Positions 1 through 8,701 of a stretch of DNA of 14,771 nucleotides are shown here, piece by piece; position 1 is the stretch's first letter, and each line of letters starts with the position of its first letter. The notes under the pieces are model-generated. The model was not told where the DNA came from, ran no database searches, and saw only the letters and a list, made by a program, of their open reading frames with translations. The stretch is from the NCBI RefSeq assembly GCF_032854445.1, contig NW_027018556.1, positions 1-14,771 of the forward strand. The letters are read 5' to 3'. Both the position numbers and the translations under genes were made by a program. Source of the stretch: Liolophura sinensis. Lineage: Eukaryota > Mollusca > Polyplacophora > Chitonida > Chitonidae.

Positions 1-81
1 AATTGCTGGATGAGTTAAATGGGCTTGGCCCAAAGATTTGACGTCTTCTGGCCTACCGAAGGGCACATAACTTATAATCAA
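1..81. repeat. Monomer M0, right-end fragment, D-type
   Basis: Last 81 bases of a monomer. The ending CTTCTGGCCTACCG is the D-type ending, as in M4 and M11. The window opens at AATTGCTGG, inside the CAATTGC heptamer where the 160-bp deletion is joined in other units, so it cannot be told whether this unit was full length or shortened. Confidence 0.9.
14..42 (+). other. Conserved imperfect hairpin (representative copy)
   Basis: GTTAAAT then GGGC, loop TTG, then GCCC, a four-base bulge AAAG, and ATTTGAC. The outer arms pair over seven positions with one G-T wobble, the inner arms over four. The element recurs 67 to 39 bases before the end of each monomer, for example 1111-1139 in M2. The inner stem is broken in M1 (GCCG) and weakened in M3 and M15 (ACCC). 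A dyad in every monomer could form a cruciform in DNA or a stem in satellite RNA. Function is unknown. Confidence 0.5.
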
Positions 82-630
82 AAGTTGAATATAATAATGA
101 CCAGTGGCGATGGTACGTTGTGAATTTAGCCGATTTCAATTAGCAAAAAGACCAGGCAAAAATCCAGAAGTGGAAAAACTGTTCCAATGCTGCTGGTAAG
201 AGGCTAATCCGACGTACTTTGTGACGAGAAATCGAATGGTGCAAACCGCGTTGCTCTCCGACCAAAACTTTTGGCTGTAGCGACAATTGAATGAGCATTT
301 ATGTAAAAAATCACGTGCCTAGCAACGGCTCTTACTCCATGGAAACCAAGGAAATTTGCAATTTTTCAACAGCTGGAGATGCCTGGCCCAATTCCGCATC
401 TTTTGGCACCTTATTAATGTGGGTCAGTATTCACTTGTACTTTTTACAGCAGACTGTATGAAGTACCTTGTGTTTTTTATATACAAATGGTGTGGTTTTT
501 CAACATGTAGATAAAGACATTGAGTTTGTTTTCCACTTAGAAGTAAGACAATTGCTGGATGAGTTAAATGGGCTTGGCCGAAAGATTTGACGTCTTCTGG
601 GCTACCGAAGGGCACATAACTTATAATCAA
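82..630. repeat. Monomer M1, A-type (549 bp)
   Basis: A-type at both ends. It carries CCAGAAG at 164-170 in place of the usual CCAAAAG, a variant shared with every A/B chimera in the window, so a unit like this one supplied their left part. Private changes: an extra A in the run near 305-310, CCAAAAC in place of CCAATAC near 261, and GGCCGAAAG near 577, which breaks the hairpin stem. TGTATGAAG at 457 puts a stop in the plus-strand frame. Confidence 0.93.
310..317. promoter_or_regulatory. ATCACGTG E-box / CDEI-like site (representative copy)
   Basis: The octamer is present once per monomer, except in M6 and M18 where it reads ATCACGTA. It fits the budding-yeast centromere element CDEI (RTCACRTG, bound by Cbf1) and the CACGTG E-box of animal bHLH proteins such as USF and MITF/TFE. 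M9 and M21 have the full palindrome TCACGTGA (4704-4711 in M9). The match is exact, but short motifs occur by chance and binding is not shown. Confidence 0.35.
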
Positions 631-1178
631 AAGTTGAATATAGTAATGACCAGTCGCGATGGTACATTGTAAATGTAGCCGATTTCAATTAGCAAAAAGA
701 CCAGGCAAAAATCCAAAAGTGGAAAAACTGTTCCAATGCTGCTGGTAAGAGGCTAATCCGACGTACTTTGTGACGAGAAATCGAATGGTGCAAACCGCGT
801 TGCTGTCCGACCAATACTTTTGGCTGTAGCGACAATTGAATGCGCATTTATGTGAAAATCACGTGCCCAACAATGGCTCTTACTCCATGGAAACCAAGGA
901 AATTTGCAATTTTTCAACAGCTGGAGATGCCTGGCCCAATGCCGCAACTTTTGGCACCTTATTGATGTGGGTCAGTGTTCAATTGTACTTTTTACAGCAG
1001 ACTGTATCAAGTACCTTGTGTTTTTTATATACAAATGGTGTGGTTTTTTAACATGTAGATAAAGACATTGAGTTTGTCTTTCACTTAGAAGTAAACCAGT
1101 TGCTGGATGAGTTAAATGGGCTTGGCCCAAAGATTTGACGTCTTCTAGTCTATCGAAGGGCACATAACTTATAATCAA
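631..1178. repeat. Monomer M2, B-type (548 bp)
   Basis: Left end is B-type (GTAATGACCAGTCGCG); the right part has TTTTTTAACATG and GTAAACCAGTTG and ends CTTCTAGTCTATCG. Its right part, from about 804 on, looks identical to the right part of the A/B chimeras M12 and M14, including the rare GAATGCGCA near 838. Confidence 0.93.
694..727 (+). other. Run of four A-tracts, possible DNA bend (representative copy)
   Basis: A-tracts of 5, 5, 4 and 5 bases lie at 694-698, 707-711, 715-718 and 723-727 on the same strand, a mean centre spacing of 9.7 bases. Tracts spaced near one helical turn can curve DNA, which is common in satellites. The individual spacings (13, 7.5 and 8.5) are uneven, so net curvature may be modest. 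In M1 and the A/B units the third tract is interrupted (CCAGAAG). Confidence 0.4.
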
Positions 1179-1730
1179 AAGTTAAATATAGCAATGACCA
1201 GTCGCGATGGTACATAGTAAATGTAGCCGATTTCAATTAGCAAAAAGATCAGGCAAAAATCCAAAAGTGGCAAAACTGTTTAAATGCTGCTGGTAAGATG
1301 CTAATCCGACGTACTTTGTGACGAGAAATCAAATGGTGCAAACTGCGTTGCTCTCCGACCAATAACTTTTGGCTGTAGCGACAATTGAATGAGCATTTAT
1401 GTGAAAATCACGTGCCCAGCAACGGCTCTTACTCCATGGAAACCAATTAAATTTGCAATTTTTCAACAGCTGGAGATGCCTGGCCCAATTGCGCATCTTT
1501 TGGCACCTTATTGATGTGGGTCAGTGTTCAATTGTACTTTTTACAGCAGACTGTATCAAGTACAAGTATTTGTTTTTTATATACAAATGGTGTGGTTTTT
1601 CAACATGTAGATATTGAAATTGAGTTTGTTTTCGACTTAGAAGTAAAACAATTGCTGGATGAGTTAAATGGGCTTGACCCAAAGATTTGACGTCTTCTGT
1701 GCTACCGAAGGGCACATAACTTATAATCAA
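1179..1730. repeat. Monomer M3, C-type (552 bp)
   Basis: Longest unit. It has the 3-bp C-type expansion (AAGTACAAGTATTTG, near 1558) plus a private extra A near 1365. AACCAATTAAAT near 1441 places a stop early in the plus-strand frame. GGCAAAACTGTTTAAATG near 1269 links it to M13, M15 and M26. CTTGACCC near 1674 weakens the conserved hairpin, as in M15. Confidence 0.93.
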
Positions 1731-2278
1731 AAGTTGACTATAGTAATGACCAGTCGCGATGTTACATTGTGAATGTAGCCGATTTCAATTAGCAAAAAGC
1801 CCAGGCAAAAATCCAAAAGTGGAAAAACTGTTCCAATGCTGCTGGTAAGAGACTAATCCGACGAATTTTGTGACGAGAAATCGAATGGTGCAAACCGCGT
1901 TGCTGTCCGACCAATACTTTTGGCTGTAGCGACAATTGAATGAGAATTTATGTGAAAATCACGTGCCCAGCAACGGCTCTTACTCCATGGAAACCAATTA
2001 AATTTGCAATTTTTCAACAGCTGGAGATGCCTGGCCAAATGCCGCAACTTTTGGCACCTTATTGATGTGGGTCAGTGTTCAATTGTACTTTTTACAGCAG
2101 ACTGTATCAAGTACCTTGTGTTTTTTATATACAAATGGTGTGGTTTTTCAACATGTAGATAAAGACATTGAGTTTGTCTTCGACTTAGAAGTAAAACAAT
2201 TGCTGGATGAGTTAAATGGGCTTGGCCCAAAGATTTGACGTCTTCTGGCCTACCGAAGAGCTCATAACTTATAATCAA
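1731..2278. repeat. Monomer M4, D-type (548 bp)
   Basis: Right end is D-type (GTCTTCGACTTAG, then CTTCTGGCCTACCG). Private features shared only with M16 are GATGTTACATTG, GAATGAGAATTTATG, CTGGCCAAATGCCG and GAAGAGCTC near the end. These make it a good marker for counting 6.4-kb copies in reads. Confidence 0.93.
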
Positions 2279-2827
2279 AAGTTGAATATAATAATGACCA
2301 GTGGCGATGGTACGTTGTGAATTTAGCCGATTTCAATTAGCAAAAAGACCAGGCAAAAATCCAAAAGTGGAAAAAACTGTTCCAATGCTGCTGGTAAGAG
2401 GCTAATCCGACGTATTTTGTGACGAGAAATCGAATGGTGCAAACCGCGTTTCTCTCCGACCAATACTTTTGGCTGTAGCGTCAATTGAATGAGCATTTAT
2501 GTGAAAATCACGTGCCTAGCAACGGCTCTTACTGCATGGAAACCAAGGAAATTTGCAATTTTTCAACAGCTGGAGATGCCTGGCCCAATTGCGCATCTTT
2601 TGGCACCTTATTGATGTGGGTCAGTATTCACTTGTACTTTTTAGAGCAGACTGTATCAAGTACCTTGTGTTTTTTATATACAAATGGTGTGGTTTTTCAA
2701 CATGTAGATAAAGACATTGAGTTTGTTTTCGACTTAGAAGTAAGACAATTGCTGGATGAGTTAAATGGGCTTGGCCCAAAGATTTGACGTCTTTTGGGCT
2801 ACCGAAGGGCACATAACTTATAATCAA
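2279..2827. repeat. Monomer M5, A-type (549 bp)
   Basis: A-type. It has TTTTTAGAGCAG in place of ACAGCAG near 2640, and CGTCTTTTGGG near 2787, both shared only with M17. One extra A near 2372 and G at 2534 distinguish it from M17. The plus-strand frame stays open here for 100 codons (2485-2787). Confidence 0.93.
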
Positions 2828-3375
2828 AAGTTGAATATAGTACTGACCAGTCGAGATGGTACATTGTAAATGTAGCCGATTTCAATTAGCAAAAAGATCA
2901 GGCAAAAATCCAAAAGTGGAAAAACTGTTCCAATGCTGCTGGTAAGAGGCTAATCCGACGTACTTTGTGACGAGAAATCGAATGGTGCAAACCGCGTTGA
3001 TCTCCAACCAATACTTTTGGCTGTAGCGACAATTGAACGAGCATTTATGTGAAAATCACGTACCCAACAACGGTTCTTACTCCATGGAAACCAAGGAAAT
3101 TTGCAATTTTTCAACAACTGGAGATGCCTGGCCCAATTCCGCAACTTTTGGCACCTTATTGATGTGGGTCAGTGTTCAATTGTACTTTTTACAGCAGACT
3201 GTATCAAGTACCTTGTGTTTTTTATATACAAATGGTGTGGTTTTTTAACATGTAGATAAAGACATTGAGTTTGTCTTTCACTTAGAAGTAAAACTGTTGC
3301 TGGATGAGTTAAATGGGCTTGGCCCAAAGATTTGACGTCTTCTGGGCTACCGAAGGGCACATAACTTATAATCAA
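2828..3375. repeat. Monomer M6, B-type (548 bp)
   Basis: B-type (TTTTTTAACATG near 3240). The otherwise conserved CACGTG is changed to CACGTA near 3058, a loss shared only with M18. Other markers are TAGTACTGACC near the left end, CTCCAACC, GAACGAGC and CAACAACTGGAG. Confidence 0.93.
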
Positions 3376-3926
3376 AAGTTAAATATAGCAATGACCAGTC
3401 GCGATGGTACATTGTAAATGTAGCCGATTTAAATAAGCTAAAAGATCAGGCAAAAATCCAAAAGTGGAAAAACTGTTCCAATGCTGCTGGTAAGAGGCTA
3501 ATCCGACGTACTTTGTGACGAGAAATCAAATGGTGCAAACTGCGTTGCTGTCCGACCAATACTTTTGGCTGTAGCGACAATTGAATGAGCATTTATGTGA
3601 AAATCACGTGCCCAGCAACGGCTCTTACTCCATGGAAACCAATTAAATTTGCAATTTTTCAACAGCTGGAGATGCCTGGCCCAATTGCGCATCTTTTGGC
3701 ACCTTCTTGATGTGGGTCAGTGTTCAATTCTACTTTTTACAGCAGACTGTATCAAGTACAAGTATTTGTTTTTTATATACAAATGGTGTGGTTTTTCAAC
3801 ATGTAGATATTGAAATTGAGTTTGTCTTCGACTTAGAAGTAAAACAACTGCTGGATGAGTTAAATGGGCTTGGCCCAAAGATTTGACGTCTTCTGTGCTA
3901 CCGAAGGGCACATAACTTATAATCAA
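3376..3926. repeat. Monomer M7, C-type (551 bp)
   Basis: C-type with the 3-bp expansion near 3757. AATAAGCTAAAAGATC near 3433 is shared only with M19. The A at 3431 and the C at 3706 differ from M19. It ends CTTCTGTGCTACCG like the other intact C units. Confidence 0.93.
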
Positions 3927-4475
3927 AAGTTGAATATAGTAATAACCAGTCGCGATGGTACATTGTAAATGTAGCCGATTTCAATTAGCAAAAGGACCAG
4001 GGCAAAAATCCAAAAGTGGAAAAACTGTTCCAATGCTGCTGGTAAGAGGCTAATCCGACGTACTTTGTGACGAGAAATCGAATGGTGCAAACTCCGTTGC
4101 TCTCCGACCAATACTTTTGGCTGTAGCGACAATTGAATGAGCATTTATGTGAAAATCACGTGCCTAGCAACGGCTCTTACTCCATGGAAACCAAGAAAAT
4201 TTGCAATTTTTCAACAGCTGGAGATGCCTGGCCCAATTGCGCATCTTTTGGCACCTTATTAATATGGGTCAGTGTTCAATTGTACTTTTTACAGCAGACT
4301 GTATCAAGTTCCTTGTGTTTTTTATATACAAATGGTGTGGTTTTTCAACATGTAGATAAAGACATTGAGATTGTCTTCGACTTAGAAGTAAAACAACTGC
4401 TGGATGAGTTAAATGGGCTTGGCCCAAAGATTTGACGTCTTCTGGGCTACCGAAGGGCACATAACTTATAATCAA
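3927..4475. repeat. Monomer M8, D-type (549 bp)
   Basis: D-type ending in GGGCTACCG in place of GGCCTACCG. It has GGACCAGGGCAAAA near 3993: one A changed to G and one extra G. Because of that indel a minus-strand frame reads on for 73 codons here and in M20 only, a frame shift rather than a gene. AATATGGG at 4261 differs from M20. The plus-strand 100-codon frame is open (4133-4435). Confidence 0.93.
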
Positions 4476-5023
4476 AAGTTGAATATAATAATGACCAGTG
4501 GCGATGGTACGTTGTGAATTTAGCCGATTTCAATTAGCAAAAAGACCAGGCAAAAATCCAAAAGTGGAAAAACTGTTCCAATGCTGCTGGTAAGAGGCTA
4601 ATCCGACGTACTTTGTGACGAGAAATCGAATGGTGCAAACCGCGTTGCTCTCCGACCAATACTTTTGGCTGTAGCGACAATTGAATGAGCATTTATGTGA
4701 AAATCACGTGACTAGCAACGGCTCTTACTCCATGGAAACCAAGGAAATTTGCAATTTTTCAACAGCTGGAGATCCCTGGCCCAATTCCGCATCTTTTGGC
4801 ACCTTATTGATGTGGTTCAGTATTTACTTGTACTTTTTACAGCAGACTGTATCAAGTACCTTGTGTTTTTTATATACAAATGGTGTGGTTTTTCAACATG
4901 TAGATAAAGACATTGAGTTTGTTTTCCACTTAGAAGTAAGACAACTGCTGGATGAGTTAAATGGGCTTGGCCCAAAGATTTGACGTCTTCTGGGCTACCG
5001 AAGGGCACATAACTTATAATCAA
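4476..5023. repeat. Monomer M9, A-type (548 bp)
   Basis: A-type. The E-box here is extended to the 8-bp palindrome TCACGTGA (4704-4711). GATCCCTGG and TGGTTCAG are shared only with M21, to which it appears identical. The plus-strand frame is open at 4681-4983, but differs from the M5 frame by eight amino-acid-changing and one silent substitution. Confidence 0.93.
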
Positions 5024-5570
5024 AAGTTGAATATAGTAATGACCAGTCGAGATGGTACATTGTAAATGTAGCCGATTTCAATTAGCAAAAAGACCAGGCA
5101 AAAATCCAAAAGTGGAAAAACTGTTCCAATGCTGCTGGTAAGAGGCTACTCCGACGTACTTTGTGACGAGAAATCGAATGGTGCAAACCGCGTTGATCTC
5201 CGACCAATACTTTTGGCTGTAGTGACAACTGAATGAGCATTTATGTGAAAATCACGTGCCCAACAATGGCTCTTACTCCATGGAAACCAAGGAAATTTGC
5301 AATTTTTCAACAGCTGGAGATGCCTGGCCCAATGCCGCAACTTTTGGCACCTTTTTGATGTGGGTCAGTGTTCAATTGTACTTTTTACAGCAGACTGTAT
5401 CAAGTACCTTGTGTTTTTATATACAAATGGTGTGGTTTTTTAACATGTAGATAAAGACATTGAGTTTGTCTTTCACTTAGAAGTAAACCAGTTGCTGGAT
5501 GAGTTAAATGGGCTTGGCCCAAAGATTTGACGTCTTCTAGTCTATCGAAGGGCACATAACTTATAATCAA
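5024..5570. repeat. Monomer M10, B-type (547 bp)
   Basis: B-type, one T shorter than its relatives in the run near 5413. It has GGCTACTCCG, GTAGTGACAACTG and CACCTTTTTGATG, all shared with M22, from which it differs by a single A for G in GGCCCAATGCC. It ends CTAGTCTATCG like M2. Confidence 0.93.
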
Positions 5571-6118
5571 AAGTTGAATATAGCAATGACCAGTCGCGAT
5601 GGTACATAGTAAATGTAGCCGATTTCAATTAGCAAAAAGATCAGGCAAATATCCAAAAGTGGAAAAACTGTTTAAATGCTGCTGGTAAGAGGCTCATCCG
5701 ACGTACTTTGTGACGAGAAATCAAATGGTGCAAACTGCGTTGCTCTCCGACTAATACTTTTGGCTGTAGCGACAATTGAATGAGCATTTATGTGAAAATC
5801 ACGTGCCCAGCAACGGCTCTTACTCCATGGAAACCAAGGAAATTTGCAATTTTTCAACAGCTGGAGATGCCTGGCCCAATTGCGCATCTTTTGGCACCTT
5901 ATTGATGTGGGTCAGTGTTCAATTCTACTTTTTACAGCAGACTGTATCAAGTACCTTGTGTTTTTTATATACAAATGGTGTGGTTTTTCAACATGTAGAT
6001 AAAGACATTGAGTTTGTCTTCGACTTAGAAGTAAAACAATTGCTGGATGAGTTAAATGGGCTTGGCCCAAAGATTTGACGTCTTCTGGCCTACCGAAGGG
6101 CACATAACTTATAATCAA
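5571..6118. repeat. Monomer M11, C/D chimera (548 bp)
   Basis: The left end is C-type (TAGCAATGACCAGTCGCG, GTACATAGTAAATG, GTTTAAATG). TTCAATTCTAC near 5918 is shared with C unit M7. From about 5955 it is D-type (AAGTACCTTGTG, GATAAAGACATTG, GGCCTACCG). One C plus one D are thus collapsed into one monomer, as expected from an unequal exchange. Confidence 0.88.
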
Positions 6119-6666
6119 AAGTTGAATATAATAATGACCAGTGGCGATGGTACGTTGTGAATTTAGCCGATTTCAATTAGCAAAAAGACCAGGCAAAAAT
6201 CCAGAAGTGGAAAAACTGTTCCAATGCTGCTGGTAAGAGGCTAATCCGACGTACTTTGTGACGAGAAATCGAATGGTGCAAACCGCGTTGCTGTCCGACC
6301 AATACTTTTGGCTGTAGCGACAATTGAATGCGCATTTATGTGAAAATCACGTGCCCAACAATGGCTCTTACTCCATGGAAACCAAGGAAATTTGCAATTT
6401 TTCAACAGCTGGAGATGCCTGGCCCAATGCCGCAACTTTTGGCACCTTATTGATGTGGGTCAGTGTTCAATTGTACTTTTTACAGCAGACTGTATCAAGT
6501 ACCTTGTGTTTTTTATATACAAATGGTGTGGTTTTTTAACATGTAGATAAAGACATTGAGTTTGTCTTTCACTTAGAAGTAAACCAGTTGCTGGATGAGT
6601 TAAATGGGCTTGGCCCAAAGATTTGACGTCTTCTAGTCTATCGAAGGGCACATAACTTATAATCAA
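6119..6666. repeat. Monomer M12, A/B chimera (548 bp)
   Basis: Left part equals M1 through CCAGAAG (6201-6207). From GCTGTCC near 6293 it equals M2. The exchange therefore fell in the shared stretch between about 6205 and 6292. It appears identical to M14. Confidence 0.88.
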
Positions 6667-7054
6667 AAGTTAAATATAGCAATGACCAGTCGCGATGGTA
6701 CATAGTAAATGTAGCCGATTTCAATTAGCAAAAAGATCAGGCAAAAATCCAAAAGTGGCAAAACTGTTTAAATGCTGCTGGTAAGAGGCTAATCCGACGT
6801 ACTTTGTGACGAGAAATCAAATGGTGCAAACTGCGTTGCTCTCCGACCAATACTTTTGGCTGTAGCGACAATTGAATGAGCATTTATGTGAAAATCACGT
6901 GCCCAGCAACGGCTCTTACTCCATGGAAACCAATTAAATTTGCAATTTTTCAACAGCTGGAGATGCCTGGCCCAATTGCTGGATGAGTTAAATGGGCTTG
7001 GCCCAAAGATTTGACGTCTTCTGGCCTACCGAAGGGCACATAACTTATAATCAA
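6667..7054. repeat. Monomer M13, C/D with 160-bp deletion (388 bp)
   Basis: C-type left part (GGCAAAACTGTTTAAATG, AACCAATTAAAT) joined directly at CAATTGC (6973-6979) to a D-type right end. In full units two CAATTGC copies lie exactly 160 bp apart (5877-5883 and 6037-6043 in M11). Here one heptamer and everything between is gone. Confidence 0.93.
6973..6979. other. Junction of the 160-bp deletion (M13)
   Basis: A single CAATTGC remains where a full monomer has two, 160 bp apart. Left of it is the sequence that normally precedes GCATCTTTTGG; right of it is TGGATGAG. Loss of one direct repeat plus the intervening DNA is the signature of replication slippage or microhomology-mediated repair. 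The same junction is at 13943-13949 and 14331-14337. Confidence 0.9.
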
Positions 7055-7602
7055 AAGTTGAATATAATAATGACCAGTGGCGATGGTACGTTGTGAATTT
7101 AGCCGATTTCAATTAGCAAAAAGACCAGGCAAAAATCCAGAAGTGGAAAAACTGTTCCAATGCTGCTGGTAAGAGGCTAATCCGACGTACTTTGTGACGA
7201 GAAATCGAATGGTGCAAACCGCGTTGCTGTCCGACCAATACTTTTGGCTGTAGCGACAATTGAATGCGCATTTATGTGAAAATCACGTGCCCAACAATGG
7301 CTCTTACTCCATGGAAACCAAGGAAATTTGCAATTTTTCAACAGCTGGAGATGCCTGGCCCAATGCCGCAACTTTTGGCACCTTATTGATGTGGGTCAGT
7401 GTTCAATTGTACTTTTTACAGCAGACTGTATCAAGTACCTTGTGTTTTTTATATACAAATGGTGTGGTTTTTTAACATGTAGATAAAGACATTGAGTTTG
7501 TCTTTCACTTAGAAGTAAACCAGTTGCTGGATGAGTTAAATGGGCTTGGCCCAAAGATTTGACGTCTTCTAGTCTATCGAAGGGCACATAACTTATAATC
7601 AA
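7055..7602. repeat. Monomer M14, A/B chimera (548 bp)
   Basis: Same mosaic as M12, with the switch from M1-like to M2-like sequence between about 7141 and 7228. It sits where M2 sits in copy 1, so this position in the long repeat is B-type in one copy and A/B in the other. Confidence 0.88.
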
Positions 7603-8153
7603 AAGTTAAATATAGCAATGACCAGTCGCGATGGTACATAGTAAATGTAGCCGATTTCAATTAGCAAAAAGATCAGGCAAAAATCCAAAAGTGGCAAAAC
7701 TGTTTAAATGCTGCTGGTAAGAGGCTAATCCGACGTACTTTGTGACGAGAAATCAAATGGTGCAAACTGCGTTGCTCTCCGACCAATACTTTTGGCTGTA
7801 GCGACAATTGAATGAGCATTTATGTGAAAATCACGTGCCCAGCAACGGCTCTTACTCCATGGAAACCAATTAAATTTGCAATTTTTCAACAGCTGGAGAT
7901 GCCTGGCCCAATTGCGCATCTTTTGGCACCTTATTGATGTGGGTCAGTGTTCAATTGTACTTTTTACAGCAGACTGTATCAAGTACAAGTATTTGTTTTT
8001 TATATACAAATGGTGTGGTTTTTCAACATGTAGATATTGAAATTGAGTTTGTTTTCGACTTAGAAGTAAAACAATTGCTGGATGAGTTAAATGGGCTTGA
8101 CCCAAAGATTTGACGTCTTCTGTGCTACCGAAGGGCACATAACTTATAATCAA
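7603..8153. repeat. Monomer M15, C-type (551 bp)
   Basis: Counterpart of M3 without its extra A and without its G-to-T change at 1299. It keeps the weakened hairpin variant CTTGACCC. Confidence 0.93.
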
Positions 8154-8701
8154 AAGTTGACTATAGTAATGACCAGTCGCGATGTTACATTGTAAATGTA
8201 GCCGATTTCAATTAGCAAAAAGCCCAGGCAAAAATCCAAAAGTGGAAAAACTGTTCCAATGCTGCTGGTAAGAGACTAATCCGACGAATTTTGTGACGAG
8301 AAATCGAATGGTGCAAACCGCGTTGCTGTCCGACCAATACTTTTGGCTGTAGCGACAATTGAATGAGAATTTATGTGAAAATCACGTGCCCAGCAACGGC
8401 TCTTACTCCATGGAAACCAATTAAATTTGCAATTTTTCAACAGCTGGAGATGCCTGGCCAAATGCCGCAACTTTTGGCACCTTATTGATGTGGGTCAGTG
8501 TTCAATTGTACTTTTTACAGCAGACTGTATCAAGTACCTTGTGTTTTTTATATACAAATGGTGTGGTTTTTCAACATGTAGATAAAGACATTGAGTTTGT
8601 CTTCGACTTAGAAGTAAAACAATTGCTGGATGAGTTAAATGGGCTTGGCCCAAAGATTTGACGTCTTCTGGCCTACCGAAGAGCTCATAACTTATAATCA
8701 A
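8154..8701. repeat. Monomer M16, D-type (548 bp)
   Basis: Counterpart of M4, with the same GAGCTC and GAGAATTTATG markers. The only difference I see is A for G in TTGTAAATG, corresponding to 1771. Confidence 0.93.

Larger units (their letters stand above)
82..2278. repeat. Tetramer block 1 (A-B-C-D, 2197 bp)
   Basis: Four monomers carrying in order the A, B, C and D markers. A has GTACGTTGTGAATTT near its left end and GTAAGACAA near its right. B has TTTTTTAACATG. C has AAGTACAAGTATTTG and GATATTGAAATTG. D starts like B but ends GTCTTCGACTTAG with GTAAAACAA. The next four monomers carry the same ordered set, which shows an older 2.2-kb period inside the 6.4-kb one. Confidence 0.85.
2279..4475. 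repeat. Tetramer block 2 (A-B-C-D, 2197 bp)
   Basis: Exactly as long as block 1 and with the same type order, but with more private changes between corresponding monomers than the 6.4-kb copies show against each other. The tetramer is therefore the older amplification level. Its near-identical counterpart in the second long copy is 8702-10897. Confidence 0.85.
631..7054. repeat. Higher-order repeat, copy 1 (12 monomers, 6424 bp)
   Basis: Twelve monomers in the type order B C D A B C D A B C/D A/B C/D-deleted. The same order and the same private variants return in the next 7 kb at an offset of 6422-6424 bp. The shortened last monomer is what makes the period about 6.42 kb, not twelve full monomers (about 6.58 kb). 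The boundaries are a choice of phase: any point in the cycle could be called the start. I cut after the shortened unit because it is the most recognisable landmark. Confidence 0.93.

Noticed and set aside
424-630. Minus-strand frames of 68-69 codons (once in most full monomers) and of 64-73 codons as small genes
   Set aside because: Those I checked begin at TTG and show no known motif. They recur only because the monomer recurs, and they overlap the plus-strand frame. The 73-codon version exists only where M8 and M20 have an indel.
615-635. AACTT / AAGTT inverted repeat with an 8-base loop at the monomer boundary
   Set aside because: A five-base A/T-rich stem is too short to separate from chance in a 59% A+T sequence.
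770-800. RNA polymerase III B box on the minus strand (CATTCGATTTC, 8 of 11 to GGTTCGANTCC), suggesting a tRNA-derived element
   Set aside because: No convincing A box lies at the right distance upstream, there is no cloverleaf, and the CG is lost in C-type units.
1130-1145. TGACGTC (CRE-like) site repeated in every monomer, at TTTGACGTCTTC
   Set aside because: Seven of eight bases of the CRE palindrome TGACGTCA are present, but with no promoter context. It overlaps the conserved hairpin arm and is not evidence of regulation.
2485-2787. 100-codon plus-strand frame and its copies in eight other monomers as protein genes
   Set aside because: The full frame starts at TTG, is broken by stops in most of the units and has no recognisable domain. 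Pairwise differences are mostly amino-acid-changing (8 to 1 between M5 and M9), so it behaves as non-coding.
6361-6377. CENP-B box
   Set aside because: The nearest resemblance is CTTCGACTTAGAAGTAA in D-type units (for example near 6019 in M11), which has TTCG and the central A but lacks the required CGGG. No true match was found.
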